Assembly (NCBI RefSeq): GCF_017569225.1
Contig: NZ_CP071868.1
Location: 1,488,001 to 1,552,000 of the forward strand
Length of the DNA: 64,000 bases
Source of the DNA: Pengzhenrongella sicca
GTDB taxonomy: Bacteria; Actinomycetota; Actinomycetes; Actinomycetales; Cellulomonadaceae
Reading direction: 5' to 3'
The notes under the pieces were generated by a model that had not been told where the DNA came from, ran no database searches, and was given only the letters and a program-made list of their open reading frames with translations. Made by a program: the position numbers and the translations under genes. Below, in pieces: positions 37,513-45,693 of the stretch. Within the stretch, counting starts at the first letter, position 1, and every line of letters starts with the position of its first letter.

Positions 37513-38151
37513 GTGGCCACCTCCCCGTCTGTCGTCGTGCTCGACTACGGGTTCGGCAACGTCCGGTCCGCGGTGCGCGCCCTCGAGCGCGTGGGCGCGC
37601 GGGTCGAGCTGACCGCCGATCCGGCCCGGGCGGCCGACGCCGACGGGCTCGTCGTGCCCGGCGTCGGCGCATTCGCCGCCGTCATGCGCGGCCTCGACGA
37701 GGTCCGGGGCGGCCAGATCATCGGCCGCCGCCTCGCGGGCGGGCGGCCCGTCCTCGGCATCTGCGTCGGCATGCAGGTGCTGTTCGAGGCCGGCGACGAG
37801 CACGGCGAGCGCACCCCCGGGCTCGGGGAGTGGCCCGGCCTGGTCGACCGCCTCGAGGCGGCCGTCGTGCCGCACATGGGCTGGGCGACCGTCGAGCCGC
37901 CGGCGGGCTCCCTGCTCTTCGCCGGCGTCGAGGCCGAGCGGTTCTACTTCGTGCACTCCTACGCCGCGCGCGCCTTCGCGCCGCTGGGCGACGCGCTGTT
38001 CGCCCCGCCGCAGGTGACGTGGGCCGACCACGGCGGGCGCTTCGTCGCCGCCGTCGAGAACGGCCCCCTGACCGCAACGCAGTTCCACCCCGAGAAGTCC
38101 GGCGACGCCGGGGCCCAGCTGCTCGCCAACTGGACCCGGTCGCTGCGGTGA
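37513..38151 (+). CDS. hisH: HisH, glutamine amidotransferase subunit of IGP synthase
   Basis: A 212-residue class I glutaminase. The nucleophile Cys is in [11 protein letters not shown] and the His-Glu pair is in TQFHPEKSG. With HisF (not in the window) it makes imidazoleglycerol phosphate and AICAR. Confidence 0.95.
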   Translation: MATSPSVVVLDYGFGNVRSAVRALERVGARVELTADPARAADADGLVVPGVGAFAAVMRGLDEVRGGQIIGRRLAGGRPVLGICVGMQVLFEAGDEHGERTPGLGEWPGLVDRLEAAVVPHMGWATVEPPAGSLLFAGVEAERFYFVHSYAARAFAPLGDALFAPPQVTWADHGGRFVAAVENGPLTATQFHPEKSGDAGAQLLANWTRSLR

Positions 38152-38171
38152 CTCCCACGAGAGGACGTATC

Positions 38172-38912
38172 GTGACCGACCGCCTGGAGCTCCTGCCCGC
38201 CGTGGACGTCGCGGACGGGCACGCCGTCCGGCTCGTGCAGGGCGAGGCGGGCTCCGCGACGTCGTACGGCGACCCGCTCGCCGCGGCCCTCGACTGGCAG
38301 GTTGGCGGGGCGGAGTGGGTGCACCTCGTCGATCTCGATGCGGCGTTCGGCCGGGGCTCGAACGCGCCCGTGCTGGCCGAGGTGGCGCGCGCGCTCTCGG
38401 ACCACGGGGTCAAGGTCGAGATGTCGGGCGGGATCCGGGACGACGTCTCGCTCGAGCGGGCACTCGCCACGGGCGCCGTCCGGGTCAACCTCGGCACGGC
38501 GGCGCTCGAGGATCCCGAGTGGACGGCGCGGGCGATCGCGCGGCACGGCGACGCGATCGCCGTCGGCCTCGACGTGCGGGGCACGACGCTCGCGGCCCGC
38601 GGCTGGACGAAGGAGGGCGGCGACCTCTGGGAGGTCCTCGCGCGGCTCGAGGGCGTGGGCTGCGCGCGGTACGTGGTGACCGACGTGACGAAGGACGGCA
38701 CGCTGCGCGGCCCGAACGTCGACCTGCTGCGGGAGGTTTGCGCGCGCACGGACGCGCCTGTGGTCGCGTCCGGCGGGATCTCGAGCCTCGCGGACCTCGT
38801 CGCGCTCCGGGAGCTGGTGCCCGCCGGGCTCGAGGGCGCGATCGTGGGCAAGGCGCTCTACGCCGGCGCGTTCACGCTGCCGCAGGCCCTGGACGTCGCC
38901 GGCCGCCCATGA
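38172..38912 (+). CDS. hisA: HisA/PriA, phosphoribosyl isomerase
   Basis: A 246-residue (beta-alpha)8 barrel with two phosphate-binding halves: the Asp of [13 protein letters not shown] and '[14 protein letters not shown]' in the first half, '[15 protein letters not shown]' and '[12 protein letters not shown]' in the second. In actinobacteria lacking trpF the same protein (PriA) also isomerises phosphoribosyl anthranilate for tryptophan. Whether this is true here depends on whether trpF exists elsewhere. GTG 38172 follows GAGGA. Its stop overlaps the next ATG. Confidence 0.93.
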   Translation: MTDRLELLPAVDVADGHAVRLVQGEAGSATSYGDPLAAALDWQVGGAEWVHLVDLDAAFGRGSNAPVLAEVARALSDHGVKVEMSGGIRDDVSLERALATGAVRVNLGTAALEDPEWTARAIARHGDAIAVGLDVRGTTLAARGWTKEGGDLWEVLARLEGVGCARYVVTDVTKDGTLRGPNVDLLREVCARTDAPVVASGGISSLADLVALRELVPAGLEGAIVGKALYAGAFTLPQALDVAGRP

Positions 38913-39706
38913 GCGGGGAGCGTGCCGTGAGCGGGGAGCGGGCGGCGGGCGGGCACCGGCGCGAGCTCGCGCCGTCGTCGCCGTTCGCGGACGACGACGG
39001 CGCGGCCGACCCGCGCTTGGCCGCCGCCCTGGCGGCCGACACCGGCGGGGCGGCGGATGTCGTCGCGGCCCTCGCGGCGGCCCGCGTCCTCGTGCCCGTG
39101 CTGGCCCAGGTGGAGCCGGGAGAGGCGGCCTCGGCCGGCATCGTCGCGCTGCGCGTGCGGGACGGCCGCTCGGCGCTGCCCATCTTCTCGTCCGTCGCGA
39201 CCATGGCGCGGTGGCGGGCCGACGCGCGCCCCGTGCCGACCGACGTGGCCCGGGCCGCGGCCTCCGCGATCGGGGAGGGGTGGGAGGTCATGGTGCTGGA
39301 CGCCGGCGGACCCGTGACCTTCGTGATCGGGCGCCCGGCCGTCGTCGCCCTCGCGTGCGGTGAGCGGTGGCTCCCCGCGGTCGCGGACGGCGCCGTCGAG
39401 CCGGCCGTCCGCGCCGCGCTGGCGGCGGCGCTCGCGGGCGTCCCGCACGTCGTCCGGGTCGGGGCGGAGCCGGGCCGGCGCGCCGAGGTGGCCGTCCTGC
39501 TCGCCGTCAAGCCGCGGCTCGACCGCCCGACGCTCGACGCCGTGATCGCGCGCGCGAACGCCGCGCTCGCGGCCGACGAGACGGTCGCCCGCCGGGTCGA
39601 CTCGCTCGAGCTTCGGCTCGTCAGCGCCGCCGACGCCGCAGCGCCAGCGCCAGGGCCAGCGACACCACGATCCCCACGGCCTGACCGCCGAGGATCACGC
39701 GGTTGA
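38909..39706 (+). CDS. SseB-family protein
   Basis: A 265-residue protein. The middle ([15 protein letters not shown], then [23 protein letters not shown]) matches the SseB N-terminal domain found in many actinobacteria next to his genes, where function is unknown. The last ~25 residues are Pro/Arg/Ala-rich low complexity and run 86 bases into the 3' end of the opposing gene. ATG 38909 overlaps the hisA stop. Confidence 0.78.
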   Translation: MSGERAVSGERAAGGHRRELAPSSPFADDDGAADPRLAAALAADTGGAADVVAALAAARVLVPVLAQVEPGEAASAGIVALRVRDGRSALPIFSSVATMARWRADARPVPTDVARAAASAIGEGWEVMVLDAGGPVTFVIGRPAVVALACGERWLPAVADGAVEPAVRAALAAALAGVPHVVRVGAEPGRRAEVAVLLAVKPRLDRPTLDAVIARANAALAADETVARRVDSLELRLVSAADAAAPAPGPATPRSPRPDRRGSRG

Positions 39707-40025
39707 GGTCGAGCGCCGGGCGCCAGTGCACCCCGGAGTCGTCGATCACGTAGGCGCCGATCGGGCGCACCCGGACCGCGAAGCCGCCCCCGCCGCCGGA
39801 CCCCTCGCTCTCGCCGTGCGGGCCGTGCCCGGGCTCCTCGCGCGCGGCGCCGGCGCCGAGGCTGCCGGTGCCCGAGCCGTTGCCCGTGCCGCCCATGATC
39901 TTGGCGACGGGGATGACGAGCGTGCCGCCGCGCTCGTAGGCCTCGCCGAACACCCGGCGAACGGTGAGCACGTCGCTCGCGGCGCGAGTCAGCGCGGCGG
40001 GATCGAAGGCGGGGGAGTCGGGCAC
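39621..40025 (-). CDS. GerW/YtfJ-like protein with C-terminal membrane helix
   Basis: A 134-residue protein resembling the GerW (YtfJ) family: VFGEAYERGGTLVIPVAKIMGG, a Gly-rich stretch, then GGFAVRVRPIGAYVIDDSGVHW and a terminal hydrophobic helix ended by five Arg. GerW is a spore germination factor in Bacillus, but the family is widespread in non-spore-formers and the role here is unknown. The GTG at 40025 has GGAGG six bases upstream. The 3' end overlaps the convergent SseB-like gene by 86 bases. Confidence 0.78.
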   Translation of the reverse strand: MPDSPAFDPAALTRAASDVLTVRRVFGEAYERGGTLVIPVAKIMGGTGNGSGTGSLGAGAAREEPGHGPHGESEGSGGGGGFAVRVRPIGAYVIDDSGVHWRPALDLNRVILGGQAVGIVVSLALALALRRRRR

Positions 40026-40059
40026 AGGGACCTCCAGGAGAGCCGGCGCCGGCCGTGGA

Positions 40060-40806
40060 TCAGCCGGCGCACGTGGGCGAGGCGACGAACATGGCCTCGT
40101 CCGCAAGCATGCTCCGCAACGTGCTGACGGGCACGATGAATGACATGTCGTCGACGTTTTTCGCGTAGACCACGCCGATCACCCGACCCTCAGCGTCGAG
40201 CACGGCCGAGCCCGAGCTGCCCGGCTCGACCGGCGCGTCGGTGACCAGAACCTGGCCCAGGTTCTCGTTCAGCGGATCGGTCGTGCTGCCCATGACCTGC
40301 CCGCTCGTGACCGTCAGCTGGCCGCCTTGGGGGTAGCCGACGACGGTCACCGCGTCGCCCGGCTCCGGGTCGGCCTCGGCCAGCTCGGGGAACGCCGGGA
40401 GCTCGTCGACCGTGCGGACGATCGCGAGGTCGGCGAGGGACGCCGTGCTCGCGGCGGTCGCGGCGATGTCGCGGCCGTCGTAGGTGCTCAGCTGGAGGTC
40501 GGCCGAGTCGGCGACGACGTGCCGGTTGGTGATCAGCGTGGTCGCGTCGATCGCGAAGCCCGAGCCGGTCGACAGCGAGTCGCAGCCGACGTTGCGGATC
40601 CGGACCGCCATCCGTCGCGCCTGGTCGAAGCCGTCGGGGGAGAGGTTCCCGGTCTCCGTCGGCTCCGCCCCCGGCACGCTCGAGGGCACGAGGTCGTGGG
40701 GCTCGGGCCCCGGCAGCGCCGGGAGCACGCCGCAGCCGGCGAGGATCGGCGCGGCGAGGGCGAGGGCGGCGAGCGCCCGCCCCGCCGTGACGGTCGTCCG
40801 GGTCAC
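40060..40806 (-). CDS. secreted lipoprotein, trypsin-like serine protease
   Basis: A 248-residue HtrA/trypsin-fold protein. It has a lipoprotein signal with LAGC lipobox (Cys25). The catalytic triad is His96 (NRHVV), Asp126 (SLADLAIV) and Ser198 (GSSGS). It lacks a PDZ domain. It likely cleaves or senses envelope proteins outside the membrane. The GTG overlaps the stop of the coiled-coil membrane gene just upstream by four bases, so the two are probably made together. Confidence 0.88.
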   Translation of the reverse strand: MTRTTVTAGRALAALALAAPILAGCGVLPALPGPEPHDLVPSSVPGAEPTETGNLSPDGFDQARRMAVRIRNVGCDSLSTGSGFAIDATTLITNRHVVADSADLQLSTYDGRDIAATAASTASLADLAIVRTVDELPAFPELAEADPEPGDAVTVVGYPQGGQLTVTSGQVMGSTTDPLNENLGQVLVTDAPVEPGSSGSAVLDAEGRVIGVVYAKNVDDMSFIVPVSTLRSMLADEAMFVASPTCAG

Positions 40807-41540
40807 CGCGCGAGCTCGTCCTGCAGAGTCTGGTTCGCGGTCGTGGCGGAGGCGCACAGGCCGTCGACGTCGGTACCGAACTGGACGAGCTGGGCCGGGT
40901 CGTACGCGGTCGGGTTGTTCAGGTAGCCGATGAGGGTGTCCTGACCCTGGACGCAGCGCTCGAGGGCGGACGCCACCGTGCCGGCCGCCTCGCTGATCCG
41001 CTGCTGGTAGTCCGCGAGCTGCCGCTGCGTCTCGCGGTCGTCACCGACCTGGGCCTTCTCGTCGGCCAGCTCCGTGATCCGCGCCTGCGCCGTGTCGAGC
41101 TGGACCCGAACGGCCTCGAGCTCGGCCGTCGTCCCCTCGAGCTCGGTGCGCGTCGTGGCCAGCTCGGCCCCGATCTGCCGGGCCTGATCCTCGGTCCAGG
41201 CCGCCCGCTCCTCGTACCGCAGGGTCGTGGCGAGCAGGTAGCCGGCGAGCGCGAGGGCGAGCACCAGTGCGATGGTGAGCACGACGACCGGCCAGCGTCG
41301 ACGCCGGGCGGGTCGCTCGGTCGAGCGTTCGGGCGCCTGGGGATCGGTGGCGCCGGGATCTGGGGCGCCATCGTCGGCGGCGCCATCCTCGCGCACCGAG
41401 CCGCTCGCGGACGCGGCGAGCGCCGCGGCCGAGGCCGCGTAGACGGGCAGGACGTCAGTGTCCGGTCTGCTCATGCCGGGGCTCCAGGATCGGGGCGCGT
41501 CGTGGCCCGGGTCGGCGGCGTACCTCGGATCGGTCGTCAC
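40803..41540 (-). CDS. single-pass membrane protein with extracytoplasmic coiled coil
   Basis: A 245-residue protein. The cytoplasmic part is acidic/Ala-Pro-rich, one helix lies near residues 106-127, and a coiled coil follows (about 130-190, with repeated Glu/Leu/Ala heptads), then a small C-terminal domain with two Cys. The family was not recognised. Start choice: GTG 41540 has TATCCT seven bases upstream (leaderless type), while ATG 41474 has a GGAG site; both are possible. Its stop overlaps the protease start, suggesting the two proteins act as a pair. Confidence 0.72.
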   Translation of the reverse strand: MTTDPRYAADPGHDAPRSWSPGMSRPDTDVLPVYAASAAALAASASGSVREDGAADDGAPDPGATDPQAPERSTERPARRRRWPVVVLTIALVLALALAGYLLATTLRYEERAAWTEDQARQIGAELATTRTELEGTTAELEAVRVQLDTAQARITELADEKAQVGDDRETQRQLADYQQRISEAAGTVASALERCVQGQDTLIGYLNNPTAYDPAQLVQFGTDVDGLCASATTANQTLQDELAR

Positions 41541-41639
41541 GCTCCTCAGGATAGGTTGCGCCGCGCCCGGCGTGCGTGCACCGGTGCGCAGGCCGGGCGC
41601 CGGTGCGGGCATCCGCCGGGCTCTGGGAGGATCTGCGCC

Positions 41640-42845
41640 ATGTCCCTCGCCCCGTACGGGCGCTTGCTCCGCCGCCCGGCCGTGCTGCGCCTCGTGCTCG
41701 TCGCGCTCGTCGCGCGCATCCCGCACGCCAGCCTCGGCGTCGTGGTGACCCTGCACGTGGTCGGGCCGCTCGGGCGCGGCTACGGCGCGGCCGGGATCGT
41801 CGCGGCCGCGATGACCCTCGGGATGGCGGTCGGCGCGCCGTGGCGCGGCCGGCTGGTGGACCGGTTGGGGCTTCGCCGGGCGCTCGCGCCGTCGGTGGTG
41901 GTCGAGGCGGCGGTCTGGATCGCGGCGCCGTTCCTGGGCTTCGAGGCGCTCATCGGCGCCGCCGCGCTCGCGGGCGTCTTCATGGTGCCGATCTTCTCGG
42001 TCGTGCGGCAGTCGCTGGCGGTGCTCGTGCCGCGCGAGGAGCAGCGCACGGCGTTCGCGCTCGATTCGGTCTGCACCGAGCTCACGTTCATGCTCGCGCC
42101 GGCGCTCGCGGTCCTGGTGGCCACCTCGTGGTCCACGACCGCGGCCCTCGTCGGCGTCGGCGTCGCGACGGTCGGCGCCGGCGTCCTGCTCATGTGGTTC
42201 GACCCGCCGACGCGCAGCGTCCAGGTGCTCGAGCGCGGGGGCGGCGCGCCGCCCGAGCCCGTGAGCGCGAGCGTCCGGGCGAGCGAGCGCGTGCTCAGCC
42301 CGAGCCTGCTCGTCGTGCTCCTCGCGTCGAGCGCGGCGTCCCTCGTGCTGAACGGGACCGACGTCGCCATCGTGGCCGCCCTGGTCGAGTGGGGGCAGGC
42401 GTCCTCGGCCGGCTGGATGATCGCGCTCTGGGCGGGGGGTTCGGTGGTCGGGGGCCTTGTTTACGGCGCCGGGCGGCGGTCGGTGCACCCGCTCGCCCTC
42501 GTGCTCGCGCTCGGCCTGCTCACGATCCCCGCGGCGTTTGCGGGCACGCCCATGCTGCTCGCCGTCGCCCTGGTGCTCGCCGGGGTCCCGTGCGCACCCG
42601 CCCTGTCGGCGATCACGGCGACGCTCGTGACGATCGTGCCCGAGCACCGGCGCGGCGAGGTGATGGGCTGGAACGGGTCGGCGATGACCGTCGGGGCGGC
42701 CCTCGGCGCCCCGCTGTGCGGGCTGCTCATCGACCGTTTCGGGGCGAGTGCCGGCTTCCTCGCCGCGGGGGCGATCGGCGCGGCCGTCGCCGGGACGGGC
42801 ATGGTCGTGCTGCGTGCGGCGCGCCGACGCGCTCCGCGCACCTGA
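41640..42845 (+). CDS. MFS transporter
   Basis: A 401-residue polytopic membrane protein with about 12 helices. The loop between helices 2 and 3 (GRLVDRLGLRRALAP) carries the major facilitator signature, and the second half repeats it (GLLIDRFGASAG). The substrate is unknown; drug/metabolite efflux is the common role for this group. ATG 41640 follows GGGAGG by nine bases and lies divergent to the coiled-coil gene. Confidence 0.88.
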   Translation: MSLAPYGRLLRRPAVLRLVLVALVARIPHASLGVVVTLHVVGPLGRGYGAAGIVAAAMTLGMAVGAPWRGRLVDRLGLRRALAPSVVVEAAVWIAAPFLGFEALIGAAALAGVFMVPIFSVVRQSLAVLVPREEQRTAFALDSVCTELTFMLAPALAVLVATSWSTTAALVGVGVATVGAGVLLMWFDPPTRSVQVLERGGGAPPEPVSASVRASERVLSPSLLVVLLASSAASLVLNGTDVAIVAALVEWGQASSAGWMIALWAGGSVVGGLVYGAGRRSVHPLALVLALGLLTIPAAFAGTPMLLAVALVLAGVPCAPALSAITATLVTIVPEHRRGEVMGWNGSAMTVGAALGAPLCGLLIDRFGASAGFLAAGAIGAAVAGTGMVVLRAARRRAPRT

Positions 42846-42891
42846 CGTCAGGTCGGTCCCGGCCAGCGCTGCCCAGGGCAGTGCGGCCGGG

Positions 42892-43263
42892 TCAGTTCAC
42901 CGGGCCGGTGAACTTCTCGCCCGGACCCTCGCCCGGTGCATCGGGGAACGGCGAGGCCTCCCGGAAGGCGAGCTGAAGCGAGCGCAGCCCGTCGCGCAGC
43001 GCGCGGGCGTGCTGGTTGCCCAGATCGGGGGCGGCGGCCGTCACGAGCGCGGCGAGCGCCGTGATGAGCTTGCGGGCCTCGTCCAGGTCGAGGTACTCGC
43101 GGCCGGACCCCTCGGGGGTGTCCTCGCTCAGCCCGCACTTGACCGCGGCGGCGCTCATGAGGTGGACGGCGGCGGTCGTGATGACCTCGACCGCCGCGAC
43201 GTCGGCGATGTCCCGCGTCGCGGCGGTCGAGGTCAGGAGGGATTCGGGGGGCTGCTCAGGCAT
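42892..43263 (-). CDS. DUF1844 domain protein
   Basis: A 123-residue cytoplasmic protein. The segment DVAAVEVITTAAVHLMSAAAVKCGL followed by LDLDEARKLITALAAL is the DUF1844 pattern. In many actinobacteria it is encoded next to infC; here it lies about 2.4 kb from infC with the furA-catalase operon in between. Function unknown. The ATG has GAGAGG about eight bases upstream. Confidence 0.85.
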   Translation of the reverse strand: MPEQPPESLLTSTAATRDIADVAAVEVITTAAVHLMSAAAVKCGLSEDTPEGSGREYLDLDEARKLITALAALVTAAAPDLGNQHARALRDGLRSLQLAFREASPFPDAPGEGPGEKFTGPVN

Positions 43264-43297
43264 GCCCCGATCCTCTCACTCGGGCAACTGGACCCGC

Positions 43298-44815
43298 TCA
43301 GGCGACGGGTACCGCCGCGGTCGCCGGATCGCCCGCGTCGATCGGGGCGACGGGACGGATCGCCGCGGCCACCCGCGCGCCGATGCCGGGGTCGACGCTC
43401 GTCCAGTACGCGACCGCGCGCTCGCGGATGTCCGCGGCCTTGACCGCGCCCACGTGGCCGGTGAGGGTCTCGACGAGACGATCGCGTGCGGCGTCGTCCA
43501 TCACGTCCCGCACGAGCGTGCCCGCTTGGCCGAAGTCGTCGTCCTCGCGGTGCAGCTTGGCGGCGGCGCGCAGCAGCTCGCCGTCGGACTCCCACCCCGG
43601 CGACGCGGCGGCCCGGGCCGGGTCGGCGTGTGCGCCGCCGCGCGAGTTCGGCGCGTACACGGGCACGTCCGGATCGGTGAAGCCGAACCGCATCGCGCCG
43701 TCCTTGGCGTACGAGTGCACAGGCGAGATCGGGGCGTTCACCGGCAGCTCGGCGTGGTTGGTGCCGACCCGGTAGCGCTGCGCGTCGGCGTAGGAGAAGA
43801 TCCGCGCGAGCAGCATCTTGTCGGGGCTCGCGGCGATCCCGGGCACGAAGTTCGAGGGGGCGAACGCGGCCTGCTCGATCTGGGTGAAGTAGTTCTCCGG
43901 GTTGCGGTCGAGCCGCATCGTCCCGACCTTGATCAGCGGGTAGTCGCTGTGCGGCCACACCTTGGTCAGGTCGAACGGGTTGAAGCGGTAGTCGGCGGCG
44001 TCCGCGTACGCCATCACCTGGACCGAGAGCGTCCACTCGGGGTGCTCGCCGCGGTCGATCGCGTCGCGCAGGTCGCGCGTGTGGAAGTCCGCGTCCGAGC
44101 CCGCGAGCTGCGCGGCATCGTCGGCCGACAGGTTCTCAACGCCCTGCGAGGTCTCGAAGTGGTACTTGACCCAGAACCGCTCGCCCGCGGCGTTGATCCA
44201 CTGGTAGGTGTGCGAGCCGAAGCCGTCCATGTGCCGCCAGTTCGCGGGGATCCCGCGGTCGCCCATGAGCCAGGTGACCTGGTGCGCGCTCTCGGGGGAC
44301 AGCGACCAGAAGTCCCACTGCATGTCGTTGTCGCGCAGGTTGCTTCCCGGCAGGCGCTTCTGCGAGTGGATGAAGTCGGGGAACTTGATGCCGTCCCGGA
44401 TGAAGAAGACCGGGGTGTTGTTCCCGACCAGGTCGTAGTTGCCCTCCTGTGTGTAGAACTTCAGCGCGAAGCCGCGCGGGTCGCGCCACGTGTCGGGGCT
44501 GCCGTGCTCGCCCGCGACCGTCGAGAACCGGGCGAGCATCGGCGTCGTGACCCCGCGCTGGAACAGGCCGGCGCGCGTGAACGCGCTGACGTCCTCGGTC
44601 GTGGTGAACACGCCGAACGCGCCGCCGCCCTTCGCATGCACGACGCGCTCCGGCACGCGCTCCCGGTTGAACTGCGCCAGCTTCTCGATTAGGTAGCTGT
44701 CGTGGAGCGCGATGGGGCCGCCGTTGCCGACCGTCTGGGAGTGCTCGTCCGAGGCGACCGGGTTGCCGGTGGCGGTCGTGGTGAACGCGGGCGTGGACGC
44801 AGCGATGTCAGTCAC
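43298..44815 (-). CDS. haem catalase (monofunctional, small subunit)
   Basis: A 505-residue clade-type catalase that breaks down hydrogen peroxide. The distal His60 and Asn133 and the proximal haem ligand Tyr342 ([12 protein letters not shown]) are all present. The GTG has GAGAGG a few bases upstream. It is the second gene of a furA-catalase operon, 34 bases after furA, matching the catR-catA arrangement of Streptomyces. Confidence 0.96.
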   Translation of the reverse strand: MTDIAASTPAFTTTATGNPVASDEHSQTVGNGGPIALHDSYLIEKLAQFNRERVPERVVHAKGGGAFGVFTTTEDVSAFTRAGLFQRGVTTPMLARFSTVAGEHGSPDTWRDPRGFALKFYTQEGNYDLVGNNTPVFFIRDGIKFPDFIHSQKRLPGSNLRDNDMQWDFWSLSPESAHQVTWLMGDRGIPANWRHMDGFGSHTYQWINAAGERFWVKYHFETSQGVENLSADDAAQLAGSDADFHTRDLRDAIDRGEHPEWTLSVQVMAYADAADYRFNPFDLTKVWPHSDYPLIKVGTMRLDRNPENYFTQIEQAAFAPSNFVPGIAASPDKMLLARIFSYADAQRYRVGTNHAELPVNAPISPVHSYAKDGAMRFGFTDPDVPVYAPNSRGGAHADPARAAASPGWESDGELLRAAAKLHREDDDFGQAGTLVRDVMDDAARDRLVETLTGHVGAVKAADIRERAVAYWTSVDPGIGARVAAAIRPVAPIDAGDPATAAVPVA

Positions 44816-44849
44816 AGGGTTCCTCTCGATGGAAAACAGTGGGGACGGA

Positions 44850-45263
44850 TCAGGCCGTCGCCTGGCAGCTGGGGCACAGGCCCCAGAAGGTGACCTCTGC
44901 GGTCTCGACCGTGTACCCGGTGCCCGAGCTCGGCTCGAGGCAGGGCGCCGCGCCGACGACGCAGTCGATGTCGCGCAGGGCGCCGCACGCGCGGCACACG
45001 ACGTGGTGGTGGTTGTCGGCCACGCGGCGCTCGTACCGGGCGGGATGCCCGGCCGGCTCGATCCGCCGGACGAGCCCGGCGGCGGTCAGGGCGCGCAGCA
45101 CGTCGTAGACGCCCTGCACCGAGACGGTCGGCAGCGTGCCCCGAACCTCGGTGACCAGGCGCTCGGTGTCGGCGTGCGGATGGTTGCCGACCGCGTCGAG
45201 CACGGCCAGCCGCGGCCGGGTCACGCGTAGCCCGTGATCGCGGAGCACCTCGGCGTCGGACAT
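44850..45263 (-). CDS. furA: FurA/CatR-type peroxide-sensing repressor
   Basis: A 137-residue Fur-family regulator with an N-terminal winged helix ([14 protein letters not shown]) and a metal-binding half with HHH (85-87), C90-x2-C93 and C130-x2-C133, the structural zinc site. In mycobacteria and Streptomyces such proteins repress their own gene and the catalase gene and are released by peroxide. ATG 45263 was preferred over an upstream in-frame TTG because it sits six bases after a possible -10 (TTGGGT), matching the leaderless furA mRNAs of mycobacteria. Confidence 0.92.
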   Translation of the reverse strand: MSDAEVLRDHGLRVTRPRLAVLDAVGNHPHADTERLVTEVRGTLPTVSVQGVYDVLRALTAAGLVRRIEPAGHPARYERRVADNHHHVVCRACGALRDIDCVVGAAPCLEPSSGTGYTVETAEVTFWGLCPSCQATA

Positions 45264-45269
45264 GGCCCG

Positions 45270-45299
45270 ACCCAACCACCTTTACTGGAATCATTCAAG
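45270..45299 (-). promoter_or_regulatory. FurA-type operator/promoter
   Basis: On the minus strand the sequence CTTGAATGATTCCAGTAAAG closely matches the AT-rich FurA operator of mycobacteria (TTGACT..ATTCCAGAAAAG). TTGAAT would be the -35, 17 bases before TTGGGT, which lies six bases before the furA ATG. This implies autorepression of the furA-catalase operon. Confidence 0.75.
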
Positions 45300-45303
45300 T
45301 TGC

Positions 45304-45693
45304 TGCGCTCACGCGGTCGGCGACGAGGAGGAGTGGTCGCCGGGCGCTCGGTGCGCCCGTCCGACCGCCGTCCGACCGGCGCACGGCGCGGCAGTGGTAA
45401 CCTAGGCGTCGACCAATTGGTGCGTCGTGCCCGAATCCGCTCCGGCGGCTGCGAGCGCAGCGCACCAGTGCACAAGTGGAGCCAATCCCACCCGTGTGCC
45501 GACAGCCCGTCAGGGCGACTGGTGCCGGGTCCGGTCCGAAAAGAGCACGTAGCGGTCGCCCGTTGCGCGCTCGTCGTCGCAGTGCGAGTCATCGTGCCGC
45601 GCCGTCGGACTGTCGAAGGCCCTCGCCTGTGCTCGTCGGCGGGGGCCGTCCTCGTCGGTGGTGGCCCACACCGCGAGCAGGAGGAGTACCCAC
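45304..45693 (+). promoter_or_regulatory. infC promoter and long structured leader
   Basis: This gene-free stretch holds an extended -10 (TGGTAACCT, hexamer 45398-45403), a palindrome ACCAATTGGT (45412-45421) at the expected transcript start, and a leader of about 280 bases. Within it GCACCAGT (45462-45469) can pair with ACTGGTGC (45518-45525). AGGAGGAG at 45679-45686 is the ribosome site for infC. No leader peptide of convincing length is seen. Confidence 0.6.

Noticed and set aside
45264-45275. TTG start for furA four codons upstream
   Set aside because: It coincides with the likely -10 element inside the FurA operator; the ATG at 45263 fits both the family N-terminus and leaderless initiation.
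45658-45693. GTG start for infC 12 codons upstream
   Set aside because: No ribosome site before it, and the added residues have no IF3 homology, whereas AGGAGGAG is ideally placed for ATC 45694.
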